Shown here one piece after another: positions 1 through 6,121 of a stretch of DNA of 6,499 bases; within the stretch, counting starts at the first letter, position 1, and each line of letters opens with the position of its first letter. Below the pieces are notes generated by a model, which was not told the origin of the DNA, did no database searches, and saw only the letters and a list, made by a program, of their open reading frames with translations. Made by a program: the position numbers and the translations under genes. Source of the DNA: Thermoplasmata archaeon (GTDB taxonomy: Archaea > Thermoplasmatota > Thermoplasmata > Thermoplasmatales > Thermoplasmataceae); the NCBI GenBank assembly GCA_021793945.1, contig JAJYRT010000102.1:1-6499 (forward strand). Direction: 5' to 3'.

Positions 1-6
1 AAAGCA

Positions 7-15
7 TTTTATATT
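7..15 (+). promoter_or_regulatory. Probable archaeal TATA box for the 99-aa membrane protein gene
   Basis: The T/A run TTTTATATT sits about 30 bases before the ATG at 45 and is preceded by an A-rich stretch that could act as a BRE. An archaeal TATA box usually lies about 25 bp before the start of transcription, which would place the start near 35-38 and give a very short leader. Seen in sequence only. The window begins just upstream, so the full promoter context is missing. Confidence 0.45.
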
Positions 16-34
16 GTCAGACATTATAATTAAA

Positions 35-40
35 GTGATC
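35..40 (+). promoter_or_regulatory. Shine-Dalgarno-like site before the gene at 45
   Basis: GTGATC is complementary to the conserved end of archaeal 16S rRNA (GAUCACCUCC) and lies 4 bases before the ATG at 45. It supports that ATG as the start. Confidence 0.5.
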
Positions 41-44
41 CGCG

Positions 45-344
45 ATGGCATATCCAACTTTCCTTGAACCCTTCAGCCAGGAGATAACAGTGCTACTGCT
101 GTTTGTAGATGGTTTATTTTTCGGCCTTGCAATAAAGAAAGCATTCACATCTGTCGTCCTGCTAATAGTTGCATTCTTGATTGCTTATTTCATAAGTTTT
201 TCACTTATTCCGAAGATATCCATCAGCAACCTCGTGAGCCAGCTTTCAACCTATGCGTCTACGGTGCATTTCGGCGGCATTGTCATTACTTTTTCTGTTG
301 TAATGTTCTTCATAGGATTCGCAATAGGACTCTGGAAGGGATAG
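45..344 (+). CDS. Small membrane protein, three predicted helices, function unknown
   Basis: I do not recognise a family for this 99-residue protein. It is very hydrophobic, with three likely transmembrane segments at about residues 14-30, 34-55 and 75-97. A KK pair follows helix 1 (residues 31-32) and a lysine follows helix 3. By the positive-inside rule this suggests an outside N-terminus and a cytoplasmic C-terminus. The loop between helices 2 and 3 (about 56-74) is polar and rich in Ser, Thr and Asn. There is no signal peptidase site, cysteine pair or catalytic motif. The ATG at 45 is backed by a Shine-Dalgarno-like GTGATC and a TATA-like element upstream. The gene ends in TAG, 57 bp before the oxidoreductase, and could be its own transcription unit since a second TATA-like element follows. 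It is a plausible real gene because its hydrophobic profile is coherent, it has start signals and nothing competes on the other strand, but it remains a hypothetical protein. Confidence 0.7.
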   Translation: MAYPTFLEPFSQEITVLLLFVDGLFFGLAIKKAFTSVVLLIVAFLIAYFISFSLIPKISISNLVSQLSTYASTVHFGGIVITFSVVMFFIGFAIGLWKG

Positions 345-352
345 GATTATAG

Positions 353-380
353 TTAAATAGATCCTTTGCAATCTTTTTAT
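353..380 (+). promoter_or_regulatory. Promoter region of the oxidoreductase/transporter pair; T-run possibly terminating the upstream gene
   Basis: Two A/T-rich elements lie in the 57-bp gap. TTAAATA at 353-359 would place transcription start near 380-384, giving a short leader that includes the GGAGGA site. The T-run at 374-378 (within CTTTTTATCC) could be a weaker TATA box, giving an almost leaderless message. It could instead be part of a U-rich terminator for the upstream membrane protein gene, since archaeal terminators are typically oligo-U tracts. I prefer the first TATA element because it makes use of the ribosome-binding site. Confidence 0.4.
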
Positions 381-384
381 CCTT

Positions 385-390
385 GGAGGA
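385..390 (+). promoter_or_regulatory. Ribosome-binding site deciding the GTG start at 402
   Basis: GGAGGA is a strong archaeal Shine-Dalgarno sequence, 11 bases before the GTG at 402. The nearest ATG (409) is out of frame. The protein begins with the FAD-binding beta strand only if the GTG is used. Confidence 0.65.
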
Positions 391-401
391 ATTAGCGGAC
401 A

Positions 402-1544
402 GTGCACGATGTCCTCGTTGTTGGTTCAGGACCTTCTGGTTCCTACGTGAGCTACAGCCTTGCCAAGCTTGGCTTTGACGTTGTGAACATGGAGGAACAC
501 CGGGAAGTCGGCAGACCGGTGGAATGCACGGGCCTTGTTTCTGAGCGGGTTTTCAAGTACGTGAAAACAAAGGCTGAGGTAAATTCCGTAAACGGAGCCC
601 ATATTTTCTTCCCAAACGGAAAAAGCATACACATCCACAAAGGTGACAGGACAATAGTTATGGACAGGGATCAGTTCGATAAGGACGCCTCTGCGATGGC
701 CATATCCTCAGGAGCAGATATCAGGATAAATTCACGCGTCCTTTCCGTAAAGGTCGACGATGAGGGTGTGACAGCCAGGTACCGCCAGGATGGTAATCTG
801 AAAGAGATAAGAAGCCGGATCGTGGTCGGGGCCGATGGTGTTAACAGCATCGTAAGGAAGGAACTTGGATACCCGAGGCCCTCCAGGGTTATATCCACAT
901 ATCAGGTGGATTCCGCTGCAAGGATGGAAGACCAGAACAGCGTGAATGTGTATGTTGGATCGCAGTCTACCCAGGGATTCTTTGGATGGGCAACCCCGGC
1001 GGGAGAGCTCTCGAAAATAGGTGTGGGTACCTACAGGAAACCCGCATTTGACCATTTTCAGTACATTAACCGGAAATTTGGGTCGCAGAAAATCCTGAGA
1101 ATAAATGGAGGTGGCATACCCATAACCTTTCTAAAGAAAACGTACGGAAAGCGAAACCTTCTCGTAGGAGATGCTGCCGGTATTGTCAAGCCCCTTTCTG
1201 GCGGGGGCATTTTCACCGGGATAGTCTCAGCCAGGCATGCTTCTGAAGCTATCAGGAATGTTCTGGAAAATGAGGATTTTTCTGAAAATTCCCTATCACG
1301 TTACCAGGCTGGATGGAAAGGTGAACTTGGATTGGAACTCCGATTCGATTCCATGGCACAGCGATTTTTCAGCGGCATACCTGACATTTCACTCAACCGG
1401 ATATACGATATCCTTTCCAGTCCCAAGAATATAGAGACGATTAACAAGCTTGGAGATATTGATTTTCCCTCAAAGGTGATTCTTTCAATTCTGCTTAGAA
1501 ACCCACGAATCATCCCCCATGCATTCAGAAGGAATGGATCATGA
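402..1544 (+). CDS. Geranylgeranyl reductase family FAD-dependent oxidoreductase (COG0644)
   Basis: A 380-residue flavoprotein of the archaeal geranylgeranyl reductase group, whose best known members saturate the double bonds of isoprenoid chains in archaeal ether lipids. Visible motifs: the N-terminal dinucleotide fold GSGPSG (residues 8-13) with acidic residues E31/E32 at the end of strand 2, CTGLVS around Cys42, RDQFD (89-93), GADGVNS (143-149), and the FAD pyrophosphate motif VGDAAG (255-260) followed by PLSGGG (264-269). The substrate-domain motif YxWxFP appears as F194-x-W196-x-T198-P199. Length fits the family (about 380-400), and there is no signal peptide or membrane helix, so it is probably cytoplasmic or peripheral to the membrane. 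The GTG start is set by GGAGGA upstream and by the position of the FAD fold. The stop overlaps the start of the EamA transporter (ATGA), so the two are probably co-translated. Thermoplasmata carry several paralogues of this family. I cannot say whether this is the main lipid reductase or one acting on another polyprenyl or quinone substrate. Confidence 0.88.
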   Translation: MHDVLVVGSGPSGSYVSYSLAKLGFDVVNMEEHREVGRPVECTGLVSERVFKYVKTKAEVNSVNGAHIFFPNGKSIHIHKGDRTIVMDRDQFDKDASAMAISSGADIRINSRVLSVKVDDEGVTARYRQDGNLKEIRSRIVVGADGVNSIVRKELGYPRPSRVISTYQVDSAARMEDQNSVNVYVGSQSTQGFFGWATPAGELSKIGVGTYRKPAFDHFQYINRKFGSQKILRINGGGIPITFLKKTYGKRNLLVGDAAGIVKPLSGGGIFTGIVSARHASEAIRNVLENEDFSENSLSRYQAGWKGELGLELRFDSMAQRFFSGIPDISLNRIYDILSSPKNIETINKLGDIDFPSKVILSILLRNPRIIPHAFRRNGS

Positions 1545-2437
1545 ATACGAAGACCTATTCATATATGGGTCTTCTCCTCCTGGTCACCCTTTTCTGGGGA
1601 CTCACCTTCCCGCTGATAAAAAATACACTGGAATTCGTTTCTCCTCTTATTTTCCTGGCCCTGCGTTTCGGACTCTCCACAATATTTCTTGTGCCGTTTC
1701 TCATAAAAAGGAGAGGTATTTTCGGCAGGAAGAACGTGATTCAGGGTCTCATTGCCGGAACTCTCCTCTTCTTTGGATACTATTTCCAGACTGTGGGGCT
1801 AGAATACACAACCGCTTCAAAGTCCGGGATCATCACTGGCATCTATGTGGTCCTGATTCCCATAATATCATATTATTACCTTAAGAAGCCGGCATCCAGA
1901 TACGACATATTAGCATCCATTCTGGCATTCACGGGTTTAATACTGATGTCCAGCGGAGCACTTTCAAACTCCGGCATTGAGCTCGGAGACATACTGACGC
2001 TTTTCGGAGCAATTGCCTATGCGTTCCAGATTGCGTATCTTTCCAAGTATTCAGAAGGATTTGATACCGTTGTATTCACCTTCTACCAGCTCCTTGTGGT
2101 AGCCGTTTTGTCTCTTGTATTTCTTCCAACCTATCCGTCATTGCAGATGAGCCTGAACTCTTATGCGATTTTTACCATAATATTCACTGCACTCTTCGCC
2201 GGAACCTTCGCCATGTTTGTAACCACAAAGGCACTGATTTTCATAGAGCCAACCGCAGCAGGTATAATTTTTGTTGGAGAACCTATTTTCGCAGCCATTG
2301 CAGCCGTTATGATAAACCATGAAATCCTCGGGCCATATACACTGGTTGGAGGGACGATTATGGTACTGGCCATGTTCATAACGACAGTAGACAAGTATGT
2401 GTCGTCCAGGCGCAAATCCAGACCATCAGGAATCTAG
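1541..2437 (+). CDS. EamA/DMT-superfamily transporter with ten transmembrane helices
   Basis: A 298-residue membrane protein with two tandem EamA domains (about residues 9-137 and 148-284) of five helices each. Predicted helices lie at about 9-27, 34-55, 66-84, 93-113, 121-140, 148-168, 175-195, 207-228, 240-258 and 265-285. The family hallmarks are present: the first-helix FWGLTFPLIK (18-27), the LEYTTASKSG stretch before helix 4 (87-96), and its second-repeat counterpart IEPTAAG followed by GEP (235-248). The C-terminus is short and basic (KYVSSRRKSR), hence probably cytoplasmic. The family exports or imports small metabolites such as amino acids and nucleotide-related compounds. The substrate cannot be read from the sequence. 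The ATG lies inside the stop of the oxidoreductase gene, with a weak AAGGA 7 bases upstream, which suggests translational coupling. The last 12 bp overlap the end of tgtA on the other strand. Confidence 0.9.
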   Translation: MNTKTYSYMGLLLLVTLFWGLTFPLIKNTLEFVSPLIFLALRFGLSTIFLVPFLIKRRGIFGRKNVIQGLIAGTLLFFGYYFQTVGLEYTTASKSGIITGIYVVLIPIISYYYLKKPASRYDILASILAFTGLILMSSGALSNSGIELGDILTLFGAIAYAFQIAYLSKYSEGFDTVVFTFYQLLVVAVLSLVFLPTYPSLQMSLNSYAIFTIIFTALFAGTFAMFVTTKALIFIEPTAAGIIFVGEPIFAAIAAVMINHEILGPYTLVGGTIMVLAMFITTVDKYVSSRRKSRPSGI

Positions 2438-4324
2438 CTTATCCTTTCCGGATATGCTGTGGTGCACCTTGACAGCTACACCACTCCTGTACTGGCCCAT
2501 TTCATAGCCTGACACAGTGGATCTGCCCACAGCCACAACATTATCGTTTTCGTCGACAACAAGCGTCTCATTCAGCGGTACAATATCCTTATCCCACGCC
2601 CTTATAAACTTGAAGAAAACGTTGAAGCCCTTTGAATTGAATGAGGCGCTTTCATTGTCCACCTGTACCCTGAACCTTGGTAATGGGGAAATCTCCTTCA
2701 ACCTCATGGCTCCCTCTACGTTGAGCGTGAGGAATCCGTCGTGTGCCCTCATCGTGGCTATGATCCTGTCGTCTGGAGTCATTATATTCCTTATGCGCCC
2801 GGTGTTCCGCGATTTTATAATCTTCACGTCATCGGGAAATAACCTTTCACCGATGCCGACACAGAACTGAAGATCCGCGACCGTTCTTATCTTCTGGAGA
2901 TCAAAATTCCTGATTGCCTCAACTGCTCCATCATCCGGATAACCGCGTTGATCAGGCTTTCTCCCCTCAGATTTGAAATCACTGTACTGCCCGCGGGATG
3001 CTGAAATGACCTGTTCGACCGGAAATGTTTCATTCAACTCCACAGGCACCGAGAGGTTTTCCCATTTTATCCTTATCCTGTGGTCTGTCCTGTTGTATAT
3101 ATTTGATATAAAGCCGCCATCCATCCTTCCCGGTTTCCAGGTCTCTCCGGCTATTTCCATTTCCCTCCCGACTTGGCTGGTGCTCTCGGAAAACCTCTTT
3201 ATCCTCTCCAGAACGGGGTGCGAATCGGAATACGAATCAAAATAGAAGAACGGGGATTTCTTGTACAGCTCCTCAAATCTTGCTAGTTCCCTGGACCTTT
3301 CAAGAATTCTCCTGTATGCGTTGAACAGGAAGGGGTGGGACCTGGCTTTCGATTCAACATACTGCCATAGCGTCTGTTCGAAAATCCGCTCCCTTATTTC
3401 GGATATCTCCATGAATATTGAAGCGAGGTTGTGCTCGGCGATCGATCTTGTTCTTTCTTCCGGGGAGGCGTTCAACAATTCAGGAACAGTGAATTTTCCG
3501 TTAATGGGGCTCCAATATGGAAAAGCGGACATGCTGCCAAGGTCCCTGGTGCCATCCGGAAAAAGGAGCCGGGAATCCCGGGCATATTTAATGTAAGACG
3601 CGGAATCGAACATGTCCACCCCAAGGAGCACTGACATGGCCATGAACATCGGGTGCCCCCCTCCGAAGAGATGTACAGGTTTCCCGAAATTGGCGTTTAT
3701 CTTGGAATCAATTATTATATCGACGAGTTTTGTATAATTGTATGATTCAAGCAATGGAACCACCCCCCCGATTGGAAGATAGGAAGCTTTGCTGGACCCC
3801 ATCAGCCCTGCGGATCTTGCCCTCAGATCGGGATATACCGATCCCTGTATGGCGCCAGCTATCATGGACCCCTCCCTGTCCTCTATTTCATTTATGCGGC
3901 GGTATGTTTCTTCCACAGCAATCTCCGCTTCAGAATGACTATCTGAAGGTCTGGAGAATATGTCCAGTATTGTCGCAATGTCGCTGCCGATCTTTCTCTG
4001 AAAATCAACTATCTCCAGGTTGTTGTATTCAACGTTCCCATAGACATAGCTCTGGAACGTCCCCGAATCTGTCATTATTGGCCCGTCAAAATCCATCAGG
4101 GAATGAAGTCCGTATTTCTCCGCAGTTTCCCTCAATCTTTCCGTCCTGCGGATGATATAGCTGTTCGTGATGATGGAACTGGCACCAAGCCTTTTCATTT
4201 CCCTTGGTGTTATCACCACAATGTTTGGATTCACGACGGGCATCACCGTCGGAGTCTCTATTATTCCATGCCCGGTCGAAAACCGGGCTATTCTCGACAA
4301 ACCGTCCCTGTGAATTAGTTCCAT
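2426..4324 (-). CDS. tgtA: Archaeosine tRNA-guanine transglycosylase (ArcTGT)
   Basis: This 632-residue enzyme swaps a guanine in the tRNA D-arm (normally G15) for preQ0, the first step to archaeosine. Numbering against the Pyrococcus horikoshii enzyme (582 residues, recalled from memory) runs at a constant offset of 9 through the catalytic barrel. TDSGTFQ carries D86 (= D95), LDIFSRP carries D121 (= D130), AIQGS is at 158-162, PIGGVVP at 184-190, and VDMFDSASY carries the nucleophile D240 (= D249). The conserved RSHP block (328-331) follows. The C-terminal RNA-binding part includes residues about 468-545 and a PUA domain at about 548-622. Oddities: the three zinc-ligand cysteines are replaced by Y270, S272 and N275 while H298 is kept, and the linker at about 390-465 is some 40 residues longer than in Pyrococcus. 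It lacks the PC/KPY motif of the related archaeosine synthase ArcS. The ATG is preceded by GTGGTG, 13 bp after the abce1 stop, so it is the last gene of that operon. In Thermoplasma acidophilum the homologous enzyme is reported to modify both G13 and G15 of tRNA-Leu. Confidence 0.93.
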   Translation of the reverse strand: MELIHRDGLSRIARFSTGHGIIETPTVMPVVNPNIVVITPREMKRLGASSIITNSYIIRRTERLRETAEKYGLHSLMDFDGPIMTDSGTFQSYVYGNVEYNNLEIVDFQRKIGSDIATILDIFSRPSDSHSEAEIAVEETYRRINEIEDREGSMIAGAIQGSVYPDLRARSAGLMGSSKASYLPIGGVVPLLESYNYTKLVDIIIDSKINANFGKPVHLFGGGHPMFMAMSVLLGVDMFDSASYIKYARDSRLLFPDGTRDLGSMSAFPYWSPINGKFTVPELLNASPEERTRSIAEHNLASIFMEISEIRERIFEQTLWQYVESKARSHPFLFNAYRRILERSRELARFEELYKKSPFFYFDSYSDSHPVLERIKRFSESTSQVGREMEIAGETWKPGRMDGGFISNIYNRTDHRIRIKWENLSVPVELNETFPVEQVISASRGQYSDFKSEGRKPDQRGYPDDGAVEAIRNFDLQKIRTVADLQFCVGIGERLFPDDVKIIKSRNTGRIRNIMTPDDRIIATMRAHDGFLTLNVEGAMRLKEISPLPRFRVQVDNESASFNSKGFNVFFKFIRAWDKDIVPLNETLVVDENDNVVAVGRSTVSGYEMGQYRSGVAVKVHHSISGKDKLDS

Positions 4325-4329
4325 TTATA

Positions 4330-4335
4330 CACCAC
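4330..4335 (-). promoter_or_regulatory. Ribosome-binding site of tgtA
   Basis: On the minus strand GTGGTG lies 5 bases before the ATG of tgtA, inside the 13-bp gap after abce1. It contains GGTG, part of the archaeal anti-Shine-Dalgarno complement. I see no convincing separate TATA box just upstream, so tgtA probably relies on the operon transcript. Confidence 0.5.
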
Positions 4336-4337
4336 TT

Positions 4338-6110
4338 TCAGTCTGAATAATAGTAATTTCCAGAATTTTTCTGCATCCTGTCAAGGCTGCTGCCCTGCTT
4401 GTTTATTCTTGGCCGTTTGGTGACCTGGTCTCTCCTGAATGTGACGCCGGCGTCCTTCAGGAAGATGTTCATGCCGGTCTTCATGTCTGTCGGGCCGAAT
4501 GATCTGCCATAAATTCCTGGCTTTCCAGAGAATACTATCAGCTTGTCTGAAATCAGGTCTACGAAATACACGTCGTGATCCACGACCATTGCACTCTTCC
4601 TGTTATTCTCCATGACTCTTCTTATGATTTTAGCTGCAGCCATCCTGAAGGCACTGTCCAGATGCGCGGACGGTTCGTCCAGCAGGTATATGTCGGCATC
4701 GCGTGCCAGTGTTGTGGCAATTGATACCCTCTGGAGCTCCCCGCCGGAAAGATCGTTCACCAGAGCATCCATCAGCTCATTTATCTGCATCGGCCCGAGG
4801 ACCTCATTCATTATGAACGGCGACGAAAAGGCATCATTTGCCACAGATAGTATAAGATCCCTTACTGTGCCCTGAAAATCTATGGAGATGTACTGGGGCT
4901 TGTATGCGACCCTCACAGTTGCGGATACTGTTCCGGTGTCTGGTTTCAGCACTCCGGCCAGCATCTTCACAAACGTGGTTTTCCCGAGTGCATTTCTTCC
5001 GAGAACGCCAATGGTTTCACCGGTTTTCACGTAACCTTTGGAAACGTCCAGGCTGAATTCGGCGAGTTTCAGCGACAGATCCGACCATTCCACCAGCTGT
5101 ATCCCGGTTTGTTCAACCTTGTGAGATCTGTCCTGGAACTGGATCTCGTACGGCCTTATCCTGACGTTCTCTTCCCTCAGGTAGCCTGTGAGAAAAGCGT
5201 TAATGGCACGGTTAGTTGTTTTCTGTTCTGATATGACTCCGTAAGCCCCCGGTGATCCGTATACAAGATGGACTGTATCGGCCATCCAGTCCATCAGGGC
5301 AAGGTCGTGCTCCACAATCATCACTGTCTTCTTCTCGGCCATATCCTTCACTATGGATGCAACCCTCATCCTGTCGTTTACGTCGAGGTATGAGGACATC
5401 TCGTCAAAAAGGTAGATGTCTCCGTCTTTCAGCAGGGATGAAGCTATGGCCAGCTTCTGCAGTTCCCCTCCGGAGCATGAGGATACGTCTTTTCCCAGTG
5501 CTCCTTCCATGTCAAGCATGCTTGTAACTTCATCAAGCCTGTTGTTCAGGTCTCCCCTCTTCAGGATCTCCCCAAGCGTGCCATTGACGACCCTCGGAAT
5601 CAGGTCCACATGCTGGTCCTTCAGCACCACTTTCTTCTTGCTGGCATAGAGGTCCCGGAAATAGCTGCCCATCATGGTGCCTGAATAATGGTCTATGACA
5701 GTATCTTTCGAAGCCTCCGCATCAAATTTGCCGAAGTTCGGCACCGTAAGCCCTGCAAGGATTTTCAGGGTCGTGCTCTTACCCATCCCGTTCTGGCCAA
5801 GAAGCGCTGTTACCTTTCCTCTTGAGAGGGTCGGCATGGAGTATATCCTGAATGAATTGACCCCATACTGATGGACAACATCCCGGTTAAGCTCATCCGG
5901 AACTGTAATTATCTTTATGGCGCCAAAGGGGCATCGTTTCTGGCAGATCCCGCACCCAATGCAGAGGTTTTCCGTGATCAGTGGTTGCCCCTCGGCATTA
6001 GGGAAATCAATGGTCATTATCCCGCTTCGCACCGGGGGACAGTAATACTGGCATTCGTGATTGCATTTCTTAGGGTGGCACTTTTCCTGGTCAAGAACGG
6101 CTATGTGCAA
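4338..6110 (-). CDS. abce1: ABCE1/Rli1 ribosome-recycling ATPase
   Basis: A soluble 590-residue twin-ATPase that splits 70S ribosomes into subunits after termination or rescue, working with aRF1 or Pelota. The N-terminal Fe-S domain has all eight cysteines for two [4Fe-4S] clusters: C11, C16, C20, C24, C50, C53, C56 and C60. NBD1 has Walker A GQNGMGKST (105-113), Q-loop Q166, signature CSGGELQ (212-218), Walker B LFDE with E237, and switch H268. NBD2 has Walker A GRNALGKTT (371-379), Q-loop Q406, signature LSGGELQ (454-460), Walker B LLDE with E479, and H512. The stretch at about 143-175 matches the region specific to ABCE1 NBD1. The C-terminus ends in the family's typical GNYYY-type tail. 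Non-consensus residues are C212 for Leu in signature 1, M238 for Pro after Walker B1, and A374 for Gly in Walker A2. The start is TTG: the in-frame codon two before it is a TAA, and later starts would remove the cysteines. It sits between a DUF6015-like gene and tgtA with gaps of 9 and 13 bp. Confidence 0.97.
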   Translation of the reverse strand: MHIAVLDQEKCHPKKCNHECQYYCPPVRSGIMTIDFPNAEGQPLITENLCIGCGICQKRCPFGAIKIITVPDELNRDVVHQYGVNSFRIYSMPTLSRGKVTALLGQNGMGKSTTLKILAGLTVPNFGKFDAEASKDTVIDHYSGTMMGSYFRDLYASKKKVVLKDQHVDLIPRVVNGTLGEILKRGDLNNRLDEVTSMLDMEGALGKDVSSCSGGELQKLAIASSLLKDGDIYLFDEMSSYLDVNDRMRVASIVKDMAEKKTVMIVEHDLALMDWMADTVHLVYGSPGAYGVISEQKTTNRAINAFLTGYLREENVRIRPYEIQFQDRSHKVEQTGIQLVEWSDLSLKLAEFSLDVSKGYVKTGETIGVLGRNALGKTTFVKMLAGVLKPDTGTVSATVRVAYKPQYISIDFQGTVRDLILSVANDAFSSPFIMNEVLGPMQINELMDALVNDLSGGELQRVSIATTLARDADIYLLDEPSAHLDSAFRMAAAKIIRRVMENNRKSAMVVDHDVYFVDLISDKLIVFSGKPGIYGRSFGPTDMKTGMNIFLKDAGVTFRRDQVTKRPRINKQGSSLDRMQKNSGNYYYSD

Positions 6111-6116
6111 ATCTTA

Positions 6117-6121
6117 CACCT
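6117..6121 (-). promoter_or_regulatory. Ribosome-binding site that fixes the TTG start of abce1
   Basis: On the minus strand AGGTG, a strong match to the archaeal 16S tail, lies 6 bases before the TTG at 6110 and overlaps the TAG stop of the upstream gene (6122-6120). The overlap suggests that ribosomes ending the upstream gene can restart on abce1. Confidence 0.7.

Noticed and set aside
732..1055. A 107-codon minus-strand frame inside the oxidoreductase gene
   Set aside because: The flavoprotein motifs on the plus strand explain this DNA; the antisense translation shows no domain or start signal.
1519..1884. A 121-codon plus-strand frame over the oxidoreductase/transporter junction
   Set aside because: It runs out of frame through the first EamA domain, and its translation is rich in His, Arg and Cys with no helix pattern. 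The transporter frame is clearly the real one.
2440..2454. A short hairpin TATCC-TTTCC-GGATA just after the EamA stop as a terminator
   Set aside because: It has only a 5-bp stem with no following T-run and lies inside the tgtA coding sequence. Archaeal terminators depend on oligo-U rather than such stems.
3730..4155. A 141-codon open frame on the plus strand inside tgtA
   Set aside because: It lies opposite the catalytic barrel of a well-conserved gene. Its translation is low-complexity and Pro/Ser/Arg/Cys-rich, with no start signal, so it is a shadow frame.
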